This document shows positions 33,752 through 41,699 of a DNA stretch of 64,000 nucleotides, piece after piece. The stretch is from the IMG/VR virus record IMGVR_UViG_3300042514_001858, positions 62,001-126,000 of that record. One strand, given 5' to 3'. A program made the translations under genes and the position numbers. This DNA is from a virus. Each line of letters starts with the position of its first letter. Within the stretch, counting starts at the first letter, position 1. The notes beneath the pieces were generated by a model. That model searched no databases. It had not been told where the DNA came from and worked only from the letters and a program-made list of their open reading frames with translations.

Positions 33752-34150
33752 TTACATTTCCTGTAGCTTCCGCAGTTCCAAAATGTTTTTAATGTCGTTA
33801 CCAATGAATGTAATCTGACTTACCAATTTTTCCAAATATTCAATCAAATATTCCTGTTCTTTAATTTTTTGATTGATTGCTTCCAATGATGGAGTCTTAT
33901 CCAAATCATCCAATACCTGCTTATTAAGAGCCACAGGAGACTCTTCCATAATTCTTTTCTGGAGAATGTGTTTGGTAGATGCTTTTAATTTGTAGAGCTT
34001 ATCTTTCTCGATCTTCGCATCAATGAGCCGACATACCCAAAAGTGCTTTTCAGAAGGAACTCTGCGTGTGACATCTTCGAGATTGAAGTCTGTGATCTTA
34101 GCAAATTCTTCATATTGTGTTTGATATTTTTTAATCAGTTCGTAACTCAT
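33752..34150 (-). CDS. uvsY: UvsY-like recombination mediator
   Basis: The protein has 132 residues (T4 UvsY has 137), all helical and basic in the first half, ending in a helix (FIGNDIKNILELRKLQEM) that corresponds to the last helix of T4-type UvsY proteins. Position directly beside uvsW and size support the call; direct similarity is weak. It would load UvsX onto gp32-covered DNA. Confidence 0.55.
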   Translation of the reverse strand: MSYELIKKYQTQYEEFAKITDFNLEDVTRRVPSEKHFWVCRLIDAKIEKDKLYKLKASTKHILQKRIMEESPVALNKQVLDDLDKTPSLEAINQKIKEQEYLIEYLEKLVSQITFIGNDIKNILELRKLQEM

Positions 34151-34222
34151 AATTTTTCAATGATATTTCCATAGTGTTTATCAGGAGCATGAAAGCTATT
34201 TATTCACTACTCTCATCATTTA

Positions 34223-34235
34223 GTTAAATAATAAC
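34223..34235 (+). promoter_or_regulatory. Late-promoter motif
   Basis: GTTAAATAATAAC touching the ATG at 34236. Confidence 0.55.
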
Positions 34236-34472
34236 ATGAACCAACCTTTTGTCAACGATAAAAATGAAATCGCCAACATTTATCAACAAATGTTGAATGA
34301 GGACATGACTGCTGGGGGCGTGTATGGGGGGGATGTTGCTGGTCATGCTGGTATTGAAAACACCGATTGGTTTGCTCCAGGAGATGCTAGGAATCCTTAT
34401 GGGATGGGTGTCACCACCAGAAGAGGTAAATTGAAAAATAAAAAACGCAGGAAGAAAATTAAAAAGAATTAA
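34236..34472 (+). CDS. Small basic late protein with targeting-like N-terminus
   Basis: The protein has 78 residues: a helical start reaching QQMLNE (L-N-E, residue 22), a Gly-rich middle (GGVYGGDVAGHAG...WFAPGDARNPYG) and a very basic end (KLKNKKRRKKIKKN), suited to binding DNA. This layout is known from small hypothetical proteins of marine T4-like phages. A packaged DNA-binding internal protein is a reasonable inference. It overlaps the opposing methyltransferase by 14 bp. Confidence 0.55.
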   Translation: MNQPFVNDKNEIANIYQQMLNEDMTAGGVYGGDVAGHAGIENTDWFAPGDARNPYGMGVTTRRGKLKNKKRRKKIKKN

Positions 34473-35385
34473 TTCTCTTTCTCGCTACTTCACAATATTC
34501 GGAATTTAAATCAAATCCAATATAATTCATACCTAATTGTTTGGCAACTGCTCCTGTTGTTCCTGAACCCATGAAGAAGTCCAATACGATACCATTTTCA
34601 GGGCATCCACTCTTTAACATACGTTCTACCAATTCTTCAGGAAATGTGGCTGTGTGAACGGACTTGTTGGATTTGGTATTAATCTTCCACACTGCTCTCA
34701 TGGAACGTCCTCCTCGCTTACGCATTGCGTCCAGAATCCTTCTCTTCGTATCACTTGGGTTCTGTGCCTTCTGAGACTCATAATCCTTTGTAGCCTCTCC
34801 TGTATACACTTCATCAGGATTGGAAGAATTGGCAAATGGTTCAATTTGTTGTTTGAAATAATACGATTTGCTTTTCACGAACATGAATACTGATTCAAAA
34901 TCAACCACAAAACGATCTGTGACGCTCTGGGGGAGGGCATTTCCTTTATGCCATACGATATTATTTCTCAAAATCCATCCTCTATTCTGCATCTCGATGG
35001 CAAAACGGAAAGGAATTAATGCCAATTGTTTTGGTTTTCTCCATCCTCCCAATTTCTCTTTGGGTTTTTCATTAAATTTGAATGATTCTTTTTGAAGCTC
35101 ATCCTTATTTTTCCAAACACCTTTACCACTTCCAAGATAGGTATCCCCTAAGTTCACAAAAACAACACCATCATCTCGTAGAACACGATAAACTTCATCG
35201 TAGTAATCACACAATCCATTGACAAACTCTTCAGGTGTCTCAGCCAATCCAAATTCATTTTCATCATCTGTGTATTGACGAAGGTTGTAATAGGGAGGTG
35301 ATGTCAGGCTGCAATGGATCGATTTGTCAGGCAATTCCTTCAATCCAGCCATTGCGTCAATGTTTTTGATGTAATTCACGTTCAT
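34459..35385 (-). CDS. DNA methyltransferase (N4-cytosine/N6-adenine, beta class)
   Basis: The protein has 308 residues. The catalytic motif TSPPYYNLRQY (about 28-38) comes before the SAM-binding FFMGSGTTGAVAKQLG near the C-terminus, the order of class beta enzymes; SPPY favours N4-cytosine. No restriction enzyme is nearby, so it is an orphan enzyme, probably protecting phage DNA from host restriction. A possible promoter (TTGACA, 16 bp, TACTGT) lies before it in the non-coding stretch. Confidence 0.8.
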   Translation of the reverse strand: MNVNYIKNIDAMAGLKELPDKSIHCSLTSPPYYNLRQYTDDENEFGLAETPEEFVNGLCDYYDEVYRVLRDDGVVFVNLGDTYLGSGKGVWKNKDELQKESFKFNEKPKEKLGGWRKPKQLALIPFRFAIEMQNRGWILRNNIVWHKGNALPQSVTDRFVVDFESVFMFVKSKSYYFKQQIEPFANSSNPDEVYTGEATKDYESQKAQNPSDTKRRILDAMRKRGGRSMRAVWKINTKSNKSVHTATFPEELVERMLKSGCPENGIVLDFFMGSGTTGAVAKQLGMNYIGFDLNSEYCEVARKRINSF

Positions 35386-35723
35386 GTTTGGACAGTAGCA
35401 CAGATTTTTGGGATGTCAAACGGATGTTTTTTAATTTTCTGGCGATTAAATTTAACTAAATTTCTTTATTATATTGTACATCTATTCCCACCCCCCTCCC
35501 ATTAATTATACTCGCTATATTCATTTGTCAATAGTCAATTTATTATTATAATTAATTATCTTATTATTAGATATAGATTAGATATTAACTATGATTAAAG
35601 ATAACTAAAGAAAGAAACAAAAGAAAAAAAATTAATTAAAATCAATCTTCTTATCATTATCTATTGATTAAGATTAATGTACAATAAATATAATAAATCA
35701 GAATCAATTATAATTAAATATAA
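35386..35723. other. Long non-coding, very AT-rich control region
   Basis: This is the longest gene-free stretch in the window, between divergent genes. It holds a poly-C island (CCCACCCCCCTCCC, 35488-35501). A sigma70-like pair on the plus strand follows (TTGTCA 35525-35530, 16 bp, TATAAT 35547-35552). Then come about 170 bp of nearly pure A/T with a purine-rich run (AACTAAAGAAAGAAACAAAAG). On the minus strand TTGACA-16-TACTGT precedes the methyltransferase. It could be an early control region or a replication origin; no repeat array proves either. Confidence 0.45.
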
Positions 35724-36200
35724 ATGCAAAAATCAGAAAGTCAACCCCAAAGCACATGGAAAAATTTCCCAACCGATACGGAAGGTGTCGTAGGATTTGT
35801 TTATCTCATTCGCAATGATCATCCAGAAGTCGTCAATACCGACAAACCTCAATATTACATTGGGCAGAAGAAGCTACTCAAGAAAGTAAAGCGCAAACCA
35901 TTGAAAGGTAAGACGCGCAATAGAATTTCTTATGTGGACAACGATGTTGAAAAGTATTGGGGATCGTCCAAAGAATTGCTTGCTGACATTGAGAAATACG
36001 GTATTGAGCATTTTTCCAGAGAAGTGATAGAAGTCTGTCAATCAAAATTCCATATGTCATTCGCGGAAATGGATTGGCAGGTTAAATGTAAAGTATTATT
36101 TGATAAGAGATTCATGAACGGCATTATCAATGTCCGCTTAGGAGTCGTTCCCAAAAATTATGTTGACATCGAACGTGATCCTGTTACTCTCGAATTGTGA
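35724..36200 (+). CDS. SegE-like GIY-YIG endonuclease
   Basis: The protein has 158 residues. GFVYLIRN and PQYYIGQKKL carry the GIY-YIG pair, followed by YWGSSKELLADIEKYGIEHF, the arrangement of T4 SegE-type enzymes (PF19835). Such genes are freestanding homing endonucleases in T4-like genomes. The next gene starts at an overlapping GTGA. It lies just after the long non-coding region. Confidence 0.7.
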   Translation: MQKSESQPQSTWKNFPTDTEGVVGFVYLIRNDHPEVVNTDKPQYYIGQKKLLKKVKRKPLKGKTRNRISYVDNDVEKYWGSSKELLADIEKYGIEHFSREVIEVCQSKFHMSFAEMDWQVKCKVLFDKRFMNGIINVRLGVVPKNYVDIERDPVTLEL

Positions 36201-36694
36201 GTAGGATTTCATTTCAAAACAAACAGATCATCGATATTGATGAAGTGTTTAAGGAAACCAATGAACATTTCTATTATTTGTTGGAAAATCTTGGATTGAC
36301 AGCAACTTTCGATTTCTCTAAAAGAAATAACAAAAAGCTATACACCCATCAATTTATCAAGACATTCACAGAATTTCTAAAATATCTCAACGGTGATTTT
36401 GTATTTTTCTCCAACACATTAACAAAGGATAAGTTCCGTAATCAGCTTTTGGCTAAAATCCACCGAATTTTCAAAATTAATATCGTGGGAAAAAATTACA
36501 CATTTGAGCAATTGGAAAGCTATCTTGAATGTAGACACGCTGAAGTAATTTCCGAATTTGAATCGGTTTTTCAAAATAGAAAAACACCTTCATTTCGAAA
36601 AATTTCTAAATATCTGGAAAAAGAAGGTCTGACTTTTCTCAATGAGCAATATTTTCAAGAAGTTCTTAATAAGATGACTATTTTGATTAAATAA
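36197..36694 (+). CDS. Hypothetical protein, 165 aa
   Basis: It begins with GTG, overlapping the upstream stop by 4 bp. The protein is helical and basic, rich in Phe and Lys (FRNQLLAKIHRIFKINIVGK), and may bind nucleic acid. It is coupled to the SegE-like gene, so it may be part of the same mobile unit. No family recognised. Confidence 0.45.
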   Translation: MSRISFQNKQIIDIDEVFKETNEHFYYLLENLGLTATFDFSKRNNKKLYTHQFIKTFTEFLKYLNGDFVFFSNTLTKDKFRNQLLAKIHRIFKINIVGKNYTFEQLESYLECRHAEVISEFESVFQNRKTPSFRKISKYLEKEGLTFLNEQYFQEVLNKMTILIK

Positions 36695-36698
36695 TGCT
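36686..36698 (+). promoter_or_regulatory. Late-promoter motif
   Basis: ATTAAATAATGCT touching the ATG at 36699; its TAA is the stop of the upstream gene. Confidence 0.6.
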
Positions 36699-37163
36699 AT
36701 GAGTAAATTTTTGAAACTTATTGAAGAACATGATCCAGCTACTAAGCGTAGAATGGTTGATTCTTCCAAAGCTAAAAAAAGCAAATTTTTAGAAATTCTG
36801 GAACAATATGATCCAGCTAATGAACAAAAAAGAGAAGATGCTTTCAAAGCTAAAATGCTTTTACATGAAAAGAAAAGACGATTCAAAAAGAAAAAATACG
36901 CTGAAGAGGATGAATCTATCAATGCTACAACAGGTACGTATGAAGTCGATAAAGAAGTCGAAGGATTGGCAGGTAAAGCTTCTGGTGGTTTGAAAGGTCT
37001 TGCAGGTAAATTGTTTGGCACTTCTGCACAAAAAGCAAAATCAGCAGTGAAAGAAAGACAAAATCTTGCCAATCAAGCAGTTGATGCTTATAGAAAAGGT
37101 TCCGTAAGAATTAAAAAAGGATTACAATCAGTAAAACAAACCGCAACTGGAAGAACTTATTAA
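36699..37163 (+). CDS. Basic late protein with duplicated targeting-like peptide
   Basis: The protein has 154 residues. The N-terminal peptide SKFLKLIEEHDPATK is repeated at about residues 27-41 as SKFLEILEQYDPANE, a tandem duplication with I-E-E and I-L-E ends. A very basic stretch (KKRRFKKKKYAEED) and a Gly/Ala/Lys-rich part (GLAGKASGGLKGLAGK) follow. It is a candidate head-packaged, DNA-binding internal protein, first in a run of such genes up to 39.3 kb. Confidence 0.55.
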   Translation: MSKFLKLIEEHDPATKRRMVDSSKAKKSKFLEILEQYDPANEQKREDAFKAKMLLHEKKRRFKKKKYAEEDESINATTGTYEVDKEVEGLAGKASGGLKGLAGKLFGTSAQKAKSAVKERQNLANQAVDAYRKGSVRIKKGLQSVKQTATGRTY

Positions 37164-37164
37164 T

Positions 37165-37575
37165 ATGAAATCAAAAACATTACAATTAATTGAAAAATAT
37201 GTTCGTCTTCTTGAACAAGACGAACAAGATCCCAATGCTGGTATGGAGCAAGCACCTCCTCAAGAAGGGCAACCAGCACCTGAAGCACCAGCGGAAGAAG
37301 CTAATCCTGTTCCTCTCACTTCCATAGCAGAAATTAATTACATTAAACATGTTGTGATGGCATTGCTATACGCAACAACAACTAATGTATCGGAAGCAGA
37401 TAAATCAAATCTGAAGGAACTTGAAGTTGCTTTACAGGATGATGATGAAGCTCAAGAATTGTTACAACAGACTGGAAAGACTGGTAAAGAATTTTATGAA
37501 GAAGAAATCCTACCAATTATTATGGGAATCCAGAATGAAAAAGAAGAAGCACAGAATTTAAACTCAATTAGCTAA
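37165..37575 (+). CDS. Acidic late protein with targeting-like N-terminus
   Basis: The protein has 136 residues. The start (LQLIEKYVRLLEQDEQDPN) resembles the neighbouring proteins; a Pro/Glu/Ala-rich linker follows (about 22-50), then a helical C-terminal domain. It follows the upstream gene by one base. It may be an internal head or scaffold-associated protein; unproven. Confidence 0.5.
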   Translation: MKSKTLQLIEKYVRLLEQDEQDPNAGMEQAPPQEGQPAPEAPAEEANPVPLTSIAEINYIKHVVMALLYATTTNVSEADKSNLKELEVALQDDDEAQELLQQTGKTGKEFYEEEILPIIMGIQNEKEEAQNLNSIS

Positions 37576-37583
37576 ATAATATT
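37572..37583 (+). promoter_or_regulatory. Late-promoter motif
   Basis: CTAAATAATATT touching the ATG at 37584, overlapping the upstream stop codon. Confidence 0.6.
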
Positions 37584-38045
37584 ATGAAATTCAAAGGTGA
37601 AGAAAATAAAGTGATTTGGGAATCTTTCCGTGGTAAAGTTATGAACGAAAGATTTGATGACGAGATGGATGATGACTTCGGTGATGCCATGGAGTATGAT
37701 GGTTTCGGTGACGACGATGAATTCGGTGGTGATGATGACTTTGGAGATGATGACTTCGGTGACGAAGGTGATTTTGATCAACCTGAAGCACAAGGAATGG
37801 TCATGGAATTTGACCCAATTAGTCCTGTTGAGAAGCACGAAGTTAATGAAGTTCTTCTTTCAGAGTTGAAAAAACTCGCTGAATATGCTGATCGTTTGTA
37901 TGAAATGAGAAACGATTGTGAATTTGAAGATTGGATGGTTTCAGCGATTACTATTTCTTCGACTTATGTTTCCGATGTTTGGCATCGCCTTGATGCTAAA
38001 GCTGATTTTGCAAACACTGGATTTGAACAATCCGATGATTATTAA
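37584..38045 (+). CDS. Asp/Gly-rich acidic late protein
   Basis: The protein has 153 residues. MKFKGEENKVIWE ends in I-W-E. Residues about 25-65 are Asp/Gly/Phe repeats (FGGDDDFGDDDFGDEGDF). The C-terminal half is a helical domain (EVNEVLLSELKKLAEYADRLYEM). The acidic domain may neutralise basic partners or mimic DNA. Family unknown. Antisense frames here are repeat shadows. Confidence 0.55.
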   Translation: MKFKGEENKVIWESFRGKVMNERFDDEMDDDFGDAMEYDGFGDDDEFGGDDDFGDDDFGDEGDFDQPEAQGMVMEFDPISPVEKHEVNEVLLSELKKLAEYADRLYEMRNDCEFEDWMVSAITISSTYVSDVWHRLDAKADFANTGFEQSDDY

Positions 38046-38061
38046 TAATTTTGATAAATGA

Positions 38062-38520
38062 ATGACAAATTTCAAACAATTCTTTGTGGAGAAAAATATA
38101 TTCGGTCTAATCGAAGATATTTTCGTTGATGGTATCGGAACTATTTCCTCTAAATTGGATACTGGTAACGGTGCTTACAATGTTTTACATGGAGAAGATA
38201 TTGAATTTGGAGAGGATAAAAAAACAGGCGAGAAGATAGTAAGATTTACAACCATCAATTCCATGAGATTAGAAAAACCTACAGAAGACACAATTATAAT
38301 TAATATCGGAGAAGGAAATACTATTGAAAGACCTGTGTGTCTTTTTGATTGTGTTATAGGAGGTAAAAAATTTAAAAGTATCCCCTTTTCTATTAGTAAT
38401 CGATCTACTAATGACCACAAGGTTTTAATCGGAAAAGATTTTATCAAAAATGAATTGGATGCCCTGATCGATGTAGCATTAAACAATGTAGCAGACAAAA
38501 AATTATCAGTCGATGTATAA
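38062..38520 (+). CDS. Retropepsin-like aspartic protease (PF05618-type) with targeting-like N-terminus
   Basis: The protein has 152 residues. SSKLDTGNGAYNVLHG (catalytic D33-T-G) with the following DIEFG, the middle ERPVCLFDCVIGGKKF and the end HKVLIGKDFIKN follow the retropepsin-like family once called 'ATP-dependent zinc protease'. Such enzymes are active as dimers. The N-terminus MTNFKQFFVEKN, later IFGLIE, resembles the neighbours' capsid-targeting peptides. It may process virion proteins, or be injected. The ATG overlaps another ATG 4 bases upstream in a different frame. Confidence 0.6.
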   Translation: MTNFKQFFVEKNIFGLIEDIFVDGIGTISSKLDTGNGAYNVLHGEDIEFGEDKKTGEKIVRFTTINSMRLEKPTEDTIIINIGEGNTIERPVCLFDCVIGGKKFKSIPFSISNRSTNDHKVLIGKDFIKNELDALIDVALNNVADKKLSVDV

Positions 38521-39067
38521 GTTATCACAAAGAGAATTATTGGAAGAGGGACTTTGGGACAAGTTTAAGGATTCCAAAGTTGGTAGAGGGCTTCGAAAAG
38601 TTGGTCAATTCGGGGCAGAAATTGCTAAAGTAGTTGCTCCAAATACTAGTTCTCAAGTTGGTTCTATTGTTCAAAAATACAGAGACGCAAAACAAAATAT
38701 TTCACAAGCTGGTAGAAAAATGGAAGATAGGGTTATCGAATTTTTAGATGGTTACAGTCTTATGCCTGATGATTCAGAAGTTAAAATGCTCAAAAGTTTT
38801 CCAAATGGTGATTCGCAGTGGAGAGTCAAAGTTGGAAAAAAAGACGTTGATCCAAATACAGGTGAAAGTAAAGTTGTTCAAAGATATAATTTTCCTATTG
38901 CTATAATCCTCCATGATAAAAAAAGCAATTCGTTTAAATTCCTAACAGAACCAGCACAAAGAAGAACGGGTGCTGTTAATAATACTACGCCTCCACCATC
39001 TACTACGCCTCCACCATCTACTACGCCTCCACCATCTACTACGCCTCCACCAACTACTCGACCATAA
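38513..39067 (+). CDS. Late protein with targeting-like N-terminus and Pro/Thr repeat tail
   Basis: The protein has 184 residues. MYKLSQRELLEE, with Gly next, ends in L-E-E. The body is basic and helical to about 75, then beta-rich (SQWRVKVGKKD...RYNFPIAIILHDKKS). The C-terminus is (TTPPPS)n, four copies, ending TTRP, echoing the mucin-like protein at 2540. It overlaps the protease gene by 8 bp, so the two may be made in fixed ratio. Function unknown. Confidence 0.55.
   Translation: MYKLSQRELLEEGLWDKFKDSKVGRGLRKVGQFGAEIAKVVAPNTSSQVGSIVQKYRDAKQNISQAGRKMEDRVIEFLDGYSLMPDDSEVKMLKSFPNGDSQWRVKVGKKDVDPNTGESKVVQRYNFPIAIILHDKKSNSFKFLTEPAQRRTGAVNNTTPPPSTTPPPSTTPPPSTTPPPTTRP
38985..39058 (+). repeat. 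18-bp coding tandem repeat
   Basis: ACTACGCCTCCACCATCT-type units repeated about four times at the 3' end of the upstream gene, coding Thr-Thr-Pro-Pro-Pro-Ser. Length change would keep the frame. Confidence 0.8.
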
Positions 39068-39091
39068 GGTATTGACATCCACAAATTATTC

Positions 39092-39103
39092 ATAAATATC
39101 ACT
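39092..39103 (+). promoter_or_regulatory. Late-promoter motif
   Basis: ATAAATATCACT touching the ATG at 39104; a TTGACA at 39073 could also make an early promoter. Confidence 0.45.
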
Positions 39104-39283
39104 ATGAACGTAGAAATCGTAGTAAAAGAGGATGAGAATTTTAAAATTGTAGACGGTGTAGAAGAAGCACCGAAAGCTGTTGAGCAACCAATCAAAGTAG
39201 AAACACCACAAAAACCACAACCAACCTTGGAAAATCCAAAAGGTCATTCATGGTTTGATGGCACTTCTTGGGGGACAAAGTGA
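39104..39283 (+). CDS. Small acidic/Pro-rich protein, 59 aa
   Basis: The frame opens at an ATG after a late-type motif and reads MNVEIVVKEDENFKIVDGV, a Pro/Glu/Lys-rich linker and an ending GHSWFDGTSWG. The end resembles the short SHOCT/DUF2510-like 'W.DG..WG' tails seen in membrane-associated proteins, but the match is short. It lies between the last candidate packaged protein and the opposing phoH gene. Confidence 0.5.
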   Translation: MNVEIVVKEDENFKIVDGVEEAPKAVEQPIKVETPQKPQPTLENPKGHSWFDGTSWGTK

Positions 39284-39312
39284 TTGGTATTTATTGCTAA
39301 AATAAATGCGCA

Positions 39313-40053
39313 CTACACCTTGAGTACTTGCGTGATATGCTTCAATATCTGCGATCTCACAATATCACTTATGTCAAATTTGACACATTGAATATCGTTT
39401 TTTACTGAGAAATCAGTATCAAATGCATCATACACGAAAGTGAACCCCGAATCATTGATATCTGCTTGAGCAGCATCCCCCAATACAAAGTATCGAGAAT
39501 GTCTACCAAATCGTGTTAGGATAGTTGTTATCTCTCCCTTCGTCATATTTTGAGCTTCATCGATTATCACAGCACAGCGATGGAAGGTAAGACCTCTTAC
39601 AAAATTTACTGGTATTGCTTTAATATATTCGTTTTCCATCAAGTGAGTAATATCTGTTTTAGATAAAATTTCATTTAATTTATCCAACATTGGCATAATA
39701 TAAGGTAAGAATTTTTCATTCTCATCACCTTTAAGGAATCCAATTGAACGTGAAGAACTTTCCACCACAGAACGAATGTAGATGATCTTATCAACATGCC
39801 CATTCTTCAAAAGCTCAAGGGCTGAAAATACAGCCAAATGCGTTTTTGCGCTTCCTGCTGGTCCGTTGACAAATACCATATTATTCTTCGGATGTTGCGA
39901 CATATAATAAAATTTCTGTTGGTTATCAGTCATTGGATAATTATTTTTCAAATATAAATTTGATAAATCAAACCCCTTTTTGATGTGTTCGGTATATTCC
40001 TCCGTCACATCCCGCTCTTTCCTCTTACGAGGAGGTGTCTTTTTTACTGACAT
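39313..40053 (-). CDS. phoH: PhoH-like ATPase
   Basis: The protein has 246 residues. Walker A is NGPAGSAKTHLA (about 63-74), Walker B AVIIDEAQNMTKGE, and sensor FVLGDAAQAD; this order is that of PhoH-family P-loop proteins, common in marine phages. It is probably an RNA helicase or nuclease-associated ATPase; its phage role is unsettled. The start has the motif GTTAAATAATAAT a few bases upstream (40058-40070, minus). Confidence 0.85.
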   Translation of the reverse strand: MSVKKTPPRKRKERDVTEEYTEHIKKGFDLSNLYLKNNYPMTDNQQKFYYMSQHPKNNMVFVNGPAGSAKTHLAVFSALELLKNGHVDKIIYIRSVVESSSRSIGFLKGDENEKFLPYIMPMLDKLNEILSKTDITHLMENEYIKAIPVNFVRGLTFHRCAVIIDEAQNMTKGEITTILTRFGRHSRYFVLGDAAQADINDSGFTFVYDAFDTDFSVKNDIQCVKFDISDIVRSQILKHITQVLKV

Positions 40054-40057
40054 ATGT

Positions 40058-40070
40058 ATTATTATTTAAC
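40058..40070 (-). promoter_or_regulatory. Late-promoter motif
   Basis: GTTAAATAATAAT on the minus strand, 4 bases before the phoH ATG. Confidence 0.5.
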
Positions 40071-40115
40071 AGAAAATCACTTGATTTTTGAGAATATGGT
40101 GGTAAATTAATTAAT

Positions 40116-40853
40116 ATGAAAATTGCATTCGCAGGGGCGCACAATACTGGAAAATCGACACTTATTAAGTCATTTTTACAAAAATGGCAAATGTATAAAA
40201 CACCGTCGAAAACATACAGAGATATTATCAAAGAAAAAGATTTGAAACATTCTTCCAATACCACAGCCGAAACACAATTGCTTATTTTGGATTGGATGAC
40301 AGAGACTTTAGAAGTTAATAAGGATGAGAAATATGTCGTCTATGATCGTTGTACTTTGGATAATTTGGCATATACTCTTCATGCTGCTGAGAAAGATTTG
40401 ATATCGGAGGATGTTCTCGGAATTACTGTAGATATTGTTCGACGTTCTCTGAAAAATCTAGATATTATTTTTTGGATTAAATACGATCCCACTATCAAAG
40501 TTGTAGCAGACGGATTACGGGATACTAATTTGAATTATATTCAAGAGATTGATGATATCTTTGCTGGTCTTTATGAACAATATTCAGATCAGCTTGAGAA
40601 CACACCATTCTTCATTGCTGATGATATGCCAGCAATTATTCCCATTGAAAATATCCCGAATCTTGATGATCGAATTGCTTGGATAGGAGAATTTATTGAT
40701 CAAAAAGGCGAATTAATTGAAACACAGGACAGTATCCTCGATCCTAAAAATCTGGAGATGATGGAACAAATGCTAAAAGATCAGAGTCAATGGACGGAAA
40801 AAGATAATGAATTCAAGAATATCACAAATCAAATTAAGAATTTTAAAATATGA
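40116..40853 (+). CDS. P-loop ATPase/kinase (AAA_28/NadR-like)
   Basis: The protein has 245 residues. The P-loop is GAHNTGKST (7-15). YVVYDRCTLDNLAY (about 84) fits the substrate-binding D-R of nucleoside/NMN kinases, and IIFWIKYDP follows. The C-terminal 50 residues are charged and helical. It may phosphorylate a nucleoside or a sugar precursor. It is first in the plus-strand glycan operon and overlaps the next gene by 4 bp (ATGA). Confidence 0.65.
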   Translation: MKIAFAGAHNTGKSTLIKSFLQKWQMYKTPSKTYRDIIKEKDLKHSSNTTAETQLLILDWMTETLEVNKDEKYVVYDRCTLDNLAYTLHAAEKDLISEDVLGITVDIVRRSLKNLDIIFWIKYDPTIKVVADGLRDTNLNYIQEIDDIFAGLYEQYSDQLENTPFFIADDMPAIIPIENIPNLDDRIAWIGEFIDQKGELIETQDSILDPKNLEMMEQMLKDQSQWTEKDNEFKNITNQIKNFKI

Positions 40854-41698
40854 GTGAAAAAATCGGAGTTGGTATTATCACATGTGGAAGAAAATCCATG
40901 TTTGAGAAGCTTTTCAATTCTCTTTTGGATTGTGGTGAACAAATTGATTATTTATATGTGGTTGAGGATACTAAAACCAATCGCAGTTATGATGATAATT
41001 ACGCTGTCGATATTGCAAGATCTTGGAAGGGTGAACACATCACAGTGTTCACCCCAACTGCAAATTTAGGTGTCGCCAAAGCTAAGAATAGCGCATTGGC
41101 GCATCTTCTTGATGCAGGATGTGATCATATCTTTCTGATTGAAGATGATATGTTTATTAAAAATCCAAACATCTTCCAAGCATATATCGACGCTTCTAAG
41201 AAAAGTGGTATTCAACATTTGATGTTTGGTTATCATGGACCAGCTAATAAAAATGGAATCTCTCGTGGTAAACCATATCCTCGATTGGTTGTTGATTATG
41301 GGGATTTCTCTCTCGCATTTAATCAGCATTGCGTTGGGGCATTTTGTTATTATTCCAGTAAGTGTCTAGAAGATGTCGGTCTAATCGATGAAAAATTTCG
41401 TAATGCTTTTGATCATGTTTCCCATAGTTATGAACTCGCTTTAAAGGGTTATTCCACTCCTTATTGGTGGTGGGCTGATCTGGCAAATTCTTTGGATTAT
41501 ATTGAAGAACAAGCGTGTTCAGAGGAAAATTCGTCCATCAAGACACCTGAATCCATGCAGAAATGGAGTGATAATATTCGAAGTTCCATGGAGTATTTCA
41601 AAGAGAAATTTGGCGTATTCCCGTTTGGGAATGATGGTGTCCTAGATACGAGAGAACAGGAAGTATTGACATTTTTGAAAAATACTATAAATCATTGA
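40850..41698 (+). CDS. Glycosyltransferase family 2
   Basis: The protein has 282 residues. GVGIITCGRKSMFEKLFNSL is the nucleotide-binding start, NLGVAKAKNSAL the helix of GT2 enzymes and FLIEDDMFIK (about 97) the acidic motif. The C-terminal half contains AFDHVSHSYELALKGY. It transfers a sugar in the glycan pathway encoded by this operon. It follows the ATPase by ATGA overlap and is followed one base later by the next transferase. Confidence 0.75.
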   Translation: MSEKIGVGIITCGRKSMFEKLFNSLLDCGEQIDYLYVVEDTKTNRSYDDNYAVDIARSWKGEHITVFTPTANLGVAKAKNSALAHLLDAGCDHIFLIEDDMFIKNPNIFQAYIDASKKSGIQHLMFGYHGPANKNGISRGKPYPRLVVDYGDFSLAFNQHCVGAFCYYSSKCLEDVGLIDEKFRNAFDHVSHSYELALKGYSTPYWWWADLANSLDYIEEQACSEENSSIKTPESMQKWSDNIRSSMEYFKEKFGVFPFGNDGVLDTREQEVLTFLKNTINH

Positions 41699-41699
41699 A

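Noticed and set aside
36590-37072. Ser/Leu-rich minus-strand frame, 160 aa
   Set aside because: Shadow of the Lys/Ala-rich plus-strand genes, which have a late motif and neighbours in phase.
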